From positions 1 to 30,720 of the forward strand of contig CAJVPJ010000286.1 of NCBI GenBank assembly GCA_910592205.1: 30,720 nt of DNA, read 5' to 3'. Each line of letters starts with the position of its first letter. The first letter of the stretch is position 1. The position numbers and the translations under genes were made by a program. A model generated the notes under the pieces. That model did not search any database and was not told the origin of the DNA. It saw only the letters and a program-made list of their open reading frames with translations. The stretch comes from Paraglomus occultum. Lineage: Eukaryota > Glomeromycota > Glomeromycetes > Paraglomerales > Paraglomeraceae. Below, in pieces: positions 9,883 to 19,964 of the stretch.

Positions 9883-9893
9883 TATATATAAAG
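9883..9893 (+). promoter_or_regulatory. TATA box of the A relic
   Basis: TATATATAAAG lies about 60 bp before the ATG of the damaged exon 1 at 9950. It appears intact although the downstream signal-peptide exon is frameshifted. Confidence 0.4.
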
Positions 9894-9949
9894 ATTGCAA
9901 AGCTCTGACGACTAACGGTTATACTTTATCCCCATTCTATTCTAGAGTC

Positions 9950-10490
9950 ATGACAAGATTGTATCTGTTTCCAAAATTATTGAAAGCTACTCTATTACAA
10001 TATTAACAATTTCGAGGAGGCATACTATTCTTGCACTTACTGGTAAGTGTTTGATTTGTAACAAAATATTAACAAATTAGTACATGTCATTTACGTACAA
10101 ACCATTCGTTTTTTAGTTGTACTTTTAATGGCCGATAGAGTACGAATTCTATATCAACAGCAGCCCAAAGGTATTCAATGTTGCTTGAATGTGAAGAGGC
10201 TTTATTGTAACATAAAATAATTGTAACCCAATAACAGCAGTTTTTCGACAACGACGCCAATTGCAACAATTCTATCGTCCCTCCCGTCCGTTAACGCTGT
10301 ACCTAAAGACGACGGTTTAATATACAAGATACTACTCGGCATTGCTGGTATTACTATTACAGTAACAATGTATCTTGGTGGAAAATATTATTTTAAGTTT
10401 GTTTGTTGTAATCAATACAACAGCAAGATACCAGCAACTACAAGCAGTGATAGTAATATTATGAAGCTGATTGAGCTTTATGAACCGTAG
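9950..10490 (+). pseudogene. A-subfamily gene with broken exon 1 but open exons 2-3
   Basis: All three exons of the A gene can be aligned. Exon 1 (9950-10042) keeps the SC-containing end and the GTAAGT donor but is frameshifted: the ATG frame runs into TAA after 18 codons. Exon 2 is again exactly 30 nt (10141-10170), preceded by AG and followed by GTATTC, like 5362-5391. Exon 3 (10241-10490) is fully open in phase: STTTPIATILSS, the core LLGIAGITITVTMYLGG, then CCNQYN and the end ELYEP. As it stands the protein would lack its signal peptide. It could be a recent pseudogene, or a gene using a different first exon. Confidence 0.65.
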
Positions 10491-10852
10491 TTTGTTTTTC
10501 GTCAAAAAATTATTCACAAATCCATTAGTTTGTCAATCCGAGTTACCTATTCTAATGTAAAAAAGTGTTTTTTTTATTCGGAATTGTCCAAACTACACAC
10601 ACCACGTATAAGCATAATTAAATTGGCTTGTTTATAATTATCACATCATAACAGAATTAAAACCTGGAATATTTTTCCCAGAGTACTCGTGTATCGTATT
10701 GTAGTAACAACACATTCCATGACTAAGTTGCGCGCTTTGTTACCTAATATATACTACCTTGTGCTGTTGGAATATTTGTATTATGAAGGCAGAACTTCAT
10801 GTTGGAATATTGCGTCAACATTATTCAACGCAAACGAGTCGTATTGCTAAAA

Positions 10853-11132
10853 CGAGACATTTCCCCGACTTAACGAGCATGTTCAACAATACCAAGACAG
10901 GGTAACTGAACTACCTTTGTCTGCGAACGAAAGTGAAGCTAACAATCGGGATATAGTACAGCTAACAAAAGTTTTAACATTTAATAGGTCTATCAATATT
11001 GCCTCTCTCATTGCTCTTAATGTGTTGATTATTTTGTTTGCCCGTATACCACTTTTGATCGAACAAATAAGATTGGAAAACATATTTTGCGTTTACTTTT
11101 TCGTAACCAAACCAATAAAATTAGTTAGTTAA
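10853..11132 (+). pseudogene. B-subfamily relic, exon 3
   Basis: The frame reads LSANESEANNRDIVQLTKV, closely matching SSANETNAKHFNDNNPDIVQL in the B gene at 12292, then the transmembrane core IASLIALNVLIILFARI, and stops at 11130-11132. The tail has lost the CC motif. Upstream, an ATG at 10783 (MKAELHVG) resembles the first codons of the A gene but ends at TAA after 39 codons and shows no convincing splice into the B exon. It is probably a pseudogene. Confidence 0.6.
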
Positions 11133-11135
11133 TAC

Positions 11136-12230
11136 AGAATGAACTTTTCTTGTTTTACATGTAGAATAAATTTTATAATAAATTTTATTATTTTCCTGCT
11201 TGTGAGTAAAAGATTAAAATTTTTATTATATCTTCTTACAATATATGTTTAAACCGTTGAATGGCCGAGTAATATTCTTCAGCGAAATAAATGTTTACAA
11301 TATAAAGTGTTATTGACATAGTAGATATTACCGTCGACACAGCCTTTCGCTCACCATTAAGAAATCAATCACCAATGAGTTGCATAAACTCTCAGGCTTA
11401 CTGTCTCTCCATTTTGCAAATAAAAGATTTAAAGTGTAGCATTTCTGACTCGTGCAAAAAAAGTTAAACAACGCAAATTTTGTTAAAATTGTTCAAATAA
11501 ACAAGACAATTGATAATATAATTTATAACTTATCAATTGTACATATTTATTCGAAGAAATGGCAGCGACATTATGGAACGTTCTAGTTAACGTATTGAAC
11601 ATTAATTATACTGACACTCCGAAAGAAGCTTTTGTTCGCGATTTATAAATGATGAAAAAAGTTTAGACCGTATTACAGATTAAATGGCTTTGAGAGAATT
11701 TAATAAAAACAATGTTTAAACAATAAACATTTATTTGTCTTGTATCTACTTAAGAATAGGTTAGCAACCAATACAGTTTACGCAAGTACAAATATATTAT
11801 TATAACAATCTAGTCAGTGTAGGACGTAAAAATTAATAATGTTTGCTTTCTTTTTCAGACGCACACGACTTGACAGTTTATTTGGTTACTCTCGATATGG
11901 TTTTGTAGACATCTCGGTGACGCAATCGTACAAAAGTATACGTCTCACTGCGGAGTAATCATAACAAAGAACATAACAAGGTCGCACGAGTTGATTTTCT
12001 TGCAATAACCTCGTGATTTACCTCACAACAAATAACGCATTATTATAAACCATGAGATCTATTACCAAAAATAGAATGACAATCGTGTGTGAGAGAACAG
12101 TAACACTGCAGAGCGTGAGTAAAGATGCCCCATCCACGATAGTCCTATATACTATAGAAATAGGGTAGGTTGCATTTATATAAACGCTACACTTTCCTGA
12201 AATCTCTTTTTATAAAAACAGAGAGAAAGA
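11136..12230 (+). repeat. Duplicated noncoding block, copy III
   Basis: The fullest version of the recurring flank. It follows the B relic, carries the same landmarks as copies I and II, and ends with the promoter of the intact B gene at 12292. Segment order relative to copy I is the same, with several small insertions and deletions (for example extra bases between 11850 and 11960). The frame is not open in any copy. Confidence 0.75.
12155..12193 (+). promoter_or_regulatory. Promoter block with TATATAAA for the B gene
   Basis: TATAGAAATAGGGTAGGTTG and GCATTTATATAAACGCTACAC make up the block; TATATAAA is at 12177-12184, about 108 bp before the ATG at 12292. The block is kept in three places in the array (also 4132-4171 and 7641-7682), more strongly than the flanking DNA. 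Confidence 0.65.
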
Positions 12231-12291
12231 AACCAAAAGAAAAAAAAGTATCCAAATTTATCTCAAACAAACGATTCTATTCATAATAACA

Positions 12292-12883
12292 ATGACAAAC
12301 AAATGCTTTATGGTTATTATTATTATCCTCTGTATTGTTATTGAAGCTTATGCTATTCCGGCAGCAAAAGATCAAATTCGGAATTATTCTTCTTGCATTT
12401 CCCTGTAAGTAATAACAAACAAGCTAATAAAAACGAATAATATAGCAGAATTTCACTTACGGTATGTTGATTATATATAGGTATACTTCTCAACCAACGT
12501 ATAAAACAGTAAGCTCTTTGTCGACAATAACTCAGAGGTATTCGTTCGTACACACTTTGTAAAGTAAATTGGACTGGTCGACTAATTTAAAGAGTACTGA
12601 CTTATTTGTCTATATAATGCCTACATACAGCACGCTTTCACCATCACCAGCTTCATTGTCCTCGTCTGCTAACGAGACTAATGCCAAGCACTTTAATGAC
12701 AACAACCCGGATATAGTGCAATTAACGAACAGTTTTGGTACTCTGGTCAAAGTGGTAATTGGTATTGTCGGTCTTGTTGGGTTTATTATGTCTATTTATT
12801 TTGTTCGCTCGGTATATAATCAGTCTGGAGGGGCTGATGTTGAAATCAATTTTTCTATGCTCTTTTGTAATCAGATAAACTGA
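12292..12883 (+). CDS. Small secreted/type-I membrane protein, subfamily B (3 exons)
   Basis: Exons deduced: 12292-12404, 12481-12537 and 12631-12883, introns 76 and 93 bp, both GT-AG in phase 2; the product is 140 aa. Residues 1-22 form a hydrophobic signal peptide (core CFMVIIIILCIVIEAYA), followed by SSC near the first junction. Residues 39-80 are Ser/Thr/Pro-rich, with an NET sequon at 71. NPDIVQLTN precedes a single transmembrane helix at about 96-115 (ending IYFVR), and the short tail ends LFCNQIN with one Cys. The plan matches the A gene at 5162 and B gene at 14322. Exon 2 is open here, unlike in the relic at 6406. Function is unknown; a plasma-membrane or secretory-pathway location is inferred. 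Confidence 0.7.
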
Positions 12884-14321
12884 TACTAGTAACGTAACGC
12901 TGTTTTCTAAGTTTAATACCGACAACTTTTTATGGAATATTGACTCGGAAAATAAAAATTTTCTTGCTTTCAGCTGTCACATGTGCTCCAACATGTTAAG
13001 TATCATTTTTGATAGATCAGCACGTTTCTAGCATATATCAGATATTATTTGTACTAACCGTTCTAAGAAATATAGTTTTGCCTTAATCTAAGTATGGTAA
13101 TTTCCATGTGTATTGAGAGTTGAACAAAATCATAAAATCAATATACACTGAGTCAAGAAAATATTTCATTTTGCTGAAGTCAATGCCCCTCGCTAAAAAG
13201 TATTTATTTCTAGCTTCTAAAACTAATACTTAATACATTTTGATAATTCTAAGAACAATATAATTATCTCTCACTATCCGCGCTAATCTGCAAATATGCT
13301 CAACTGCAAAATTTAAATTAAAACAATATGCCTGAATCTCGACTGAGTCGTATTTCTAATATCGGAGACAATTACTGCGGAAGTGTTATTTGTCGATCTA
13401 TCACAGATCCTTGCGCCTCACGTGCTTGTGGTATATAATTGCATTTTGTGTGCATCATTACCAGATGTAACTCGACTTTGAGATTTGGTTGTTTTACAAA
13501 AGAGCAAAGATTAAGTTATCATAGGTCTATATCTGAAGCTTCTTACATACACAGTAAACCTGGATATAACGAAACCCACATTCTATTCCATTCACACATT
13601 GGAAGTTAACATGATAAGATAGTAAATGAAATCAATAAACGATCGTGCATAAGATAATTCCAACCATTCCATTGATACATTCAATAACTTAATATACTAC
13701 TGTTAACATCCAACAAGCTTTAGATACATAACTAACCCGTTACACGAAAAATTGCCGTTACCCTTATACAACCGCACACCGATCTATACTACCTCCAACA
13801 TTCCAGACAATGGGATACCCAACTCACACAAATCACAGCGAAGCGTATCTCAAAGCACCAACCAATGCTAGTTAATCAATAAACCTGGAGAAATTACCAA
13901 TTTTCTGTTGCTTTCCGGTCACCTCGACTGCATAGTGAGTGTACCCACATACATGCATGATGTTTGTAACACAAATGACGGCCGAATGCAGTAAATAAAA
14001 TTGACCTGCACCTCCGCCACAGCGCCCGCAACAGGCAAACCAATGTGGCGACCGACAACAACTTTTTGCTAATTGATGAATCAGAAGTTTTTCTTCATCC
14101 TTCTTCCTTACCTTATAAATGATCGTTTGCGAACAAACAGACGTTTTATTCAAAGTCGCTCATCTAGAAAGAAACCACAATCCAAAAACTACGCTGCGCT
14201 GCATGCACCGCTATACGGTTGCTATTTGCTATCATTAACGAAAAGAAAGAGTAACCTCTAACTCGCACGTTGTGCGAACAACAATTTTTACAAAGCAAGA
14301 AAACATACAATTTTATTCGCC
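12884..14321. other. Spacer between B genes, no gene supported
   Basis: AATAAA-like signals just after the B gene (near 12950) fit its 3' end. CAGTAAACCTGGATATAACG at 13551-13570 resembles one terminus of a pogo/Tigger element, but I found no partner. A relatively GC-rich patch at about 13910-14070 has an open minus frame without family resemblance. A possible TATA box, TTATAAAT, at 14113-14120 lies about 200 bp before the next gene. Confidence 0.45.
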
Positions 14322-14995
14322 ATGACAAGTATAAACAACTTTCTTGTCGTCGTTAGTTTCGGTCTCTGTATCGTTGCTGTAACGTATTGTATACCAGTGG
14401 ATCATTATAACGGCAATAATCCTTCCTGTTCTTCCTGGTAAGCAAACGGGACAAACGATAGAGAGATAATGTATGCTTTGTTTATGCGCAATATGTTTAC
14501 CACCCTCCAAAGATTAAAAATCACATGACTTGTTGGAATGTGACTTCTATGTTGATTGGCTGCTACAAAGTTGCGGACTAAAGTCTACGTAATAAACAAC
14601 GTTGAAACTGCTTACATACGACTCTTTATTACTATATGTCTACATGCAGCATGCTTTCTTCTACCTCACTATCATGCGCAACGTTATCGGGACAAACACC
14701 TTCGTCTACCAACGAACACTCTAGCGACAACACCTTGGATATGGAGCGGTTAACAAATAATCTTAACACTTTAACTAAAGCGGCAGTTAGTATTGCCACT
14801 CTTATTGCTTTAAATATGTTTATTTATTTTGTTCATTCAATACGTAATTTTTATAATCGAACAGAAGAAGTTGGAAATACAATTTTTGAATTTATTTTGC
14901 CTATGTTTTGTTGCAACCAAACGAATGGCATTGTTAACCAGACCAACGAAGTTGGTCGTCGTGAATTAGTAAAGGTTTGGATAGATAGGTACTGA
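14322..14995 (+). CDS. Small secreted/type-I membrane protein, subfamily B (2-3 exons)
   Basis: Exon 1 (14322-14437) encodes a signal peptide (hydrophobic NFLVVVSFGLCIVAVTYC) and ends with PSCSS before a GTAAGC donor in phase 2. The last exon starts at 14650 after TGCAG, the same site used at 12631, and is open to TGA at 14993-14995. Direct joining keeps frame and gives 153 aa; a possible 18-nt micro-exon (14564-14581) would give 159. The last exon has a Ser/Thr-rich linker, LDMERLTNN, a transmembrane helix at about 83-100 (SIATLIALNMFIYFV) and a tail of about 50 residues with CCNQTN. It is the longest tail in the family. Function unknown. Confidence 0.65.
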
Positions 14996-17595
14996 ATACG
15001 TAGCCTTTTCTTGTATTATTTACAATAAACTATTCAGTGAGACAATTTGGTTTAAACGCACAGTAGTCCATACGCAGTGGCTGTTATTTTTATAACTTGA
15101 GAATAGGAAAACACTTGCGGAGGAAAATGATCGAACAAAAGAGGTATTTGAACATCGTCGTATCATTGGCTAGCGGATAAAAGTATAATCTATAATCGAG
15201 TGTAACAAGATTATTACATAGCATCTAAAATTCGATTTGACAACATGGTGTAGTGCACGTAATCAGACGGCGCATTATTCATACAATAAACATGTTTTAC
15301 CGATTAATTGGAACAACTGGGAGGAAACAAAGCCCAGAAGCATTTTCTTAAAAGATATGTAATATTTTGCAATACATGTAAAAACTTCATTTTGCAATGA
15401 CTGTTATAGCTAGAATACTGTATTATATTAGACACGATACACTTTGTTTTAGAATAGTCTTTGACCGGAAAGTTGTAACATTACCCGGATGAAACTTGAC
15501 ATGTCATATGTTATATACACATATTTAGAATAAGTACGACTGATATCAATAGTACGCAAGTACGAAACTACAATAACCGACAAATTTGCCAATCTTGATT
15601 AATTTACAAATTAATCTTGTGATTTAATATGTGCAAGATTAACGTGTTATTAACTGTTGCTTATTCAAAAATTTGCAAGACAACGTAACTTTCCTGACAA
15701 CACGGTAAATTGTCAGCTTTACATGGTTTATAATATGCAATTGCCGTAAAAGACAGATAGTGTAAACTTTGCCGAAAAAAAAGAAAGCCCTATCTGCAGA
15801 TTAATTTCATCTCGTGTAAAAAAACTCTTTTGCAAAGTCTACGATTTAGTCTATGATTATCAAAATTATATTGCCTCGCAATTTTTGTTGTAAAATAGGT
15901 GTTTAGAAAACAAATTAATATTCACTGACTGGCGGTATACCACGTAATATAAGAGATAGAGAAAGCGGAGAATAAATAGGTGTGGTTATCGAATAAGAAT
16001 TAGGGTAGTATACTGGGAGACAACAGCAAGCCCACAGTGAAGCTATTGTCAAGAGAATGTTATTTCGCCGACAATTATTTTACCGATAAACTTTCCCAAA
16101 ACTATTTCGAACATTAAGAACCATTAAAGATCTATTTTTGCATCATACATGTACGTATGGATAATAACCTACTGTTATTGATTACTGTAATAAACTTCTA
16201 CAAACTTCCGGCACCCGTGGTGTATCAGTTACAATTATATATGTAATATAAACTGAAAGCAGTATTTTGTTCAGATTAGTTTAATGAATAATCTGTAAAG
16301 CTAAACAAATGTGAATACATAGTTGGTGTCACTGCAAAAATAATAATACTGTCGAACACTTTTTATTAACGTAAAACAATATCAATTCTATTACCACACA
16401 AGTAACCAATTTTTTATTAGTATTGCATACATACACATAGAAACTCGTCTTTATTTACTAGTAAAGTTTCTGTTTTAATTTATCGTGATTAACTAAAGTT
16501 ACTATTAGTATTGATTTTTACAACGTTTTTGCGTAAATAAATGAATAACGCCTTGTGACGTCTTAACGTTAATACTAGTTAATACAACGCTTAAATTGTA
16601 ACATGCAAACATCTTTTATCGAAACAATTAAAGCATTATTCATATGCACAAAAAGGTCGTTGTAGTAACCAGCTAAAAAATTATGTCGCATAACAGATAA
16701 ACAGATCAGCGTCTACAGAATTAGCCAAGGATACACAACAGCCAGTTGTTAGTCTTGTCTTTGTCTCGACTCGCACCAACCTCACTAATTGCACAATAAA
16801 AAAATAATATTAAAGTTTGATTCGGGTTTTTTGTCGTAACACATATTGACAAATACATATTAATATGTCTGGTAATCAACTTGGCTACCTGTAATATGAA
16901 CGCCAGTGAAGTACAATAAAAAACTCTTAAAAAGAAATATCCATTATAAGTACGTAAAAGTCTAAACTGTTGGTAATTTCTTTATTATTATAGAAATGTC
17001 AAAGAAGAGAACGAAAACGTTGTAATGACAAGGAAATGCAGACTGATTGCACAACGTGATGCACGATTTAACCAATCAAAATGTACATGAAAAGTAAATT
17101 GCATGCATGACATGCATATCAGTTCCACATCACATAGCGATCGAATGATCTTCAGAGAAAATTAAAAATTGAGCTACGTTCGAATGTTTGTTAACAGTTT
17201 TCGAGAAATAAACTTGGCGAAAAGAATAACGCCGTTGTTACATAACGTTAAAATCTACAGAACAAATCGATGCAGTGTACTACCATGTATATCATTTAAC
17301 TCAAAGAAATCGTTCTTTACGCTTTGTTTGACTCTCGAAATCAGAAACATTGACGTTACTTGTTTAAATGCAAAATTTGGATATTTTATAACGACTACAA
17401 AGGCCTTCGACGATAGCCAGTAACTTACAATTTCAATAAATGACTTGCATAAAAACGCAGCTAGCGAAAAATTTATTTAAACGGCATCCAAGTTCGCCCT
17501 TCTTGATTTCTTCGTGATCAAATCCTTTACATACAAACTATACAACAGTTTTTACTCATCAAGTTTCCACTTACACTCTTTAACAATCATTACAA
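14996..17595. other. Long AT-rich stretch without a supported gene
   Basis: Only short, unremarkable open frames occur. None has a signal peptide, splice-site support or recognisable motif. AATAAA at 15025 and ATTATTTACAATAAAC fit the 3' end of the preceding gene. The last 130 bp form the promoter of the next gene: TTTATTTAAAC at 17472-17482 and a pyrimidine-rich leader before ATG at 17596. Confidence 0.5.
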
Positions 17596-18143
17596 ATGGC
17601 TTCTGCAAACAGAACCTTGACACTCTTTGCCGTACTCATTGCCTTGCTTGTAACCTTGGCAGTGTCCAAACCAATTCCGGAACTTGATGAAAGAACCCCC
17701 CCTGTCCTAACCCTTTTGCCACAGCCTAGTACTTGGGATCTCCAAACCACGCAAACTACTGCTTGGTCGTGTCCTCAATGTTCGACTTCAGGTATGAAAG
17801 CATTATTTATTGATTTCTATTTGAACATAATTGTTAACAAAATATTTACATTTACTTGTATAATAGAGTTGGTAAAGCTTGTCGTCATCTGCAATAAGAA
17901 TTCGGTATATACCACAACTGTAAGTATAAATATAATCTTATTAATTATTTTTGACGTATTAGTTGTATTAATAAACTAATGTATTTAACTTGGGTTTAGG
18001 CTACCAATGCTTTCAGCGGTCAAGCAAACATTCAAGTCGATCCAAGTTGGGCTGTTAAAGGCTACACCTGTTTCATTCAAATATCGCTAGTAAATGCCCC
18101 TAGCATTTCTGCAACAAGTAGTTCAGCAATTACTATTAATTAG
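17596..18143 (+). CDS. Secreted Kre9/Knh1-like N-terminal domain protein (3 exons)
   Basis: Exons deduced: 17596-17791, 17867-17919 and 18000-18143, with introns of 75 bp (GTATGA...ATAG) and 80 bp (GTAAGT...TTTAG). Joining them preserves frame and gives 130 aa; reading through the first intron gives a spurious C-terminus. Residues 1-24 are a signal peptide (LFAVLIALLVTLAVS). The rest resembles the small beta-sandwich of the Kre9/Knh1-like N-terminal domain: PSTWDLQTTQTTAWSC, then VKLVVICNKNSVYTTTATNA, then GYTCFIQISL and NAPSISATSS. In yeast such proteins take part in cell-wall beta-1,6-glucan assembly; here only the fold is implied, and the protein is a single short domain. Cys at 59, 62, 74 and 107 could pair. 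It is probably secreted to the wall or apoplast. Confidence 0.8.
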
Positions 18144-18755
18144 AGATTAGAGATTATTGATATTATTAGATTAATTACTTGATATTTCGATAGTTGTAAT
18201 TGTTCCAATAATTACATGTTAACTCTTATAGACGCCAAGTCTTATGTGACGGGCAATAAACGGACGTATATACTTAACAAACGCTTATGTATGCCAACTT
18301 GTCATATAAGTTATAAGACATGTGTTTGACTTTGAGATCTGTCTCGGTTCTAAACCCTCAGCTGAGGTACGACACACACAAATTCAACGAATCGACATTG
18401 TTTAATCACGTAATTTGAAGTTTACGTCATGTAAAAAAAATTTTACGCAAGGTTTTAATGCATCGTTACTAGTTTTGTGGACAGCAATTCTGTCTTAGTC
18501 GTATGTGCAAGTTATAGATCGATAATGAAACGTGTTTCTAGACTGGTTCTGTGTTTATAATTGAAAAACTTGAATGCCAGCCAATCAATTACATCAGTCG
18601 ATTATATCTTTCATGAGCTACATCTATGTATGCATGTTATTATATAGGACACATTGGCTCTTGTTATGAAAAACAAAATAACTATTAGTTTGTACAATCA
18701 TCGATTGATTGTTAACATCAACTCCATTGTACAAATTGTACTGTTCAAAAAGTAG
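18144..18755. other. 3' flank and AT-rich spacer
   Basis: The direct repeat TAGAGATTAGAGATTATTG follows the stop. AATAAA-type signal GGGCAATAAACGG at about 18253 fits polyadenylation of the Kre9-like gene. Nothing else is recognised. Confidence 0.5.
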
Positions 18756-18950
18756 TACCGTATACTTCCGAAAATAAGCACCCCTTTTAACAATAGGGGG
18801 TGCTTATTTTCGGAGGTTAGACTTTTGTGTAACAAAATTGAGGTAATCACATGCAAATAGAAACGTTTAGAACAATTAGTGTTAATTAATACTATATTTG
18901 AGGGGGGGTGCTTATTTTCGGGGGGTGCTTATTTTCGGAAGTATACGGTA
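18756..18950. mobile_element. MITE with TA flanks and repeated GGTGCTTATTTTCGG motif
   Basis: The left end reads TACCGTATACTTCCGAAAAT then AAGCACCCC; the right end is its exact inverse, finishing ATTTTCGGAAGTATACGGTA. Each end starts with TA, as expected for a Tc1/mariner-type target. A second inverse copy of the motif at 18795-18813 makes a hairpin at the left end (18768-18813), and the right end carries the motif twice in direct repeat (18905-18920 and 18923-18938). The interior is about 90 bp of AT-rich DNA with no coding capacity, so movement would need a transposase from elsewhere. Confidence 0.85.
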
Positions 18951-19301
18951 ATTAGAAATTACGTCTCATGACACGGACAATGTTTTATTAGACGCTGCTG
19001 CTTCATGTGAAATCACATGTTTTATAATATATGCATCAGACAATCCGATACTTAGATGCACATATAAAACTTAGTTAACGCAAGAACGCGTTGAATATTT
19101 TGACTGTACAATTAAATTAGTGTCTATTATAAGTGTAGTGACTTGACGACAAGTATCACAAATGTCGTAGGTAATGAGTTAACAATATTAAGGTAAAAAG
19201 TAAAGTCTAATACATCTGTACAAAAATTTCGAAAGATTCTATGTTTTGTCTATGATTAAAATTAGAACAATGTAGAATTTTAAAAAAGATTGTAAGAAAG
19301 A

Positions 19302-19817
19302 CTAGAATCTTTCAATGAGTACGCCATCTGCTAGTAGTTGTGTTTCAACGTTTGCCAGTGCACAACCATGTACGAACTTTGTCCGCACATTGACTATTGT
19401 AACAAACAGTTGAAAAGAGGGGGGCAATGTTTGCGGAGTCGGGACTGACAACCCTGTTCGGCTGTAAGAGGTACCAGCCTTAAGTGGACAAGCTATATTT
19501 CCATCTACATTACAAAAAGCGGTAGTAAAAGGTGTGGTTAACGGACGTGCTTTGGGGTCCGTACCGAAAAGAACGCCAATTTGCACGTCGTCGGATGCAT
19601 CAATATCGGCTACCGTGGTCCCGTTAACAGCAAAGTAAAACGGTCGACCTGGCGCAATAGGATCGGGTGTTATTGCGACTTCGAGTACTGGCGGAGGATT
19701 TTCGTAAGGACATTGAGTAAAGACTGTAGTTCCTCTGCGAAGTCGGTGGGGAACTGCATCGATCACTGAGATTGTGGCGGTTAACAAAAAGAATAGGAAG
19801 AGAAAAGATTGATGCAT
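19302..19817 (-). CDS. Secreted ML-domain (MD-2/NPC2-like) lipid-binding protein
   Basis: An uninterrupted 171-aa frame. Residues 1-22 (core FLFLFFLLTATISVIDA) form a signal peptide. The mature part fits the ML (MD-2-related lipid-recognition) beta-sandwich: ITPDPIAPGRPFYFAVNGT in the second strand pair, a central CNVDGNIACPLKAG, and a C-terminal FQLFVTIVNVRTKFVHGC. Cys at 36, 102, 110 and 152 could form two disulphides. NPC2 and the fungal phosphatidylglycerol/phosphatidylinositol transfer proteins of this fold carry single lipids; the ligand here is unknown. A TATA box lies about 130 bp upstream. A decayed paralogue sits at 23643-24125. The start at 19817 is supported by the signal peptide it gives. 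Confidence 0.85.
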   Translation of the reverse strand: MHQSFLFLFFLLTATISVIDAVPHRLRRGTTVFTQCPYENPPPVLEVAITPDPIAPGRPFYFAVNGTTVADIDASDDVQIGVLFGTDPKARPLTTPFTTAFCNVDGNIACPLKAGTSYSRTGLSVPTPQTLPPSFQLFVTIVNVRTKFVHGCALANVETQLLADGVLIERF

Positions 19818-19948
19818 GCTTTTTGTGGGTATTAGGTGAGTAGATGGCAGCTTGTGGGTAGGTGGGGTGGCAGGTTGTCAGTAGATGGCGACTTGTGACA
19901 GATGTTAAGGGAGTGGATTGCAAGTTGAAGGCAAGCAAATTGCTACCG

Positions 19949-19956
19949 TATTTATA
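19949..19956 (-). promoter_or_regulatory. TATA box of the ML-domain gene
   Basis: On the minus strand this reads TATAAATA in the context TTTCTATAAATACGG, about 132 bp before the ATG at 19817. Confidence 0.5.
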
Positions 19957-19964
19957 GAAAAAAC

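Noticed and set aside
13872-14153. 93-aa minus-strand Cys-rich frame
   Set aside because: No recognisable domain or paralogue, and its Cys cluster comes from a local GC-rich patch.
17169-17423. 84-aa plus-strand frame before the Kre9-like gene
   Set aside because: It lacks a clear ATG start, TATA box or motif, and lies partly in the likely upstream region of the next gene.
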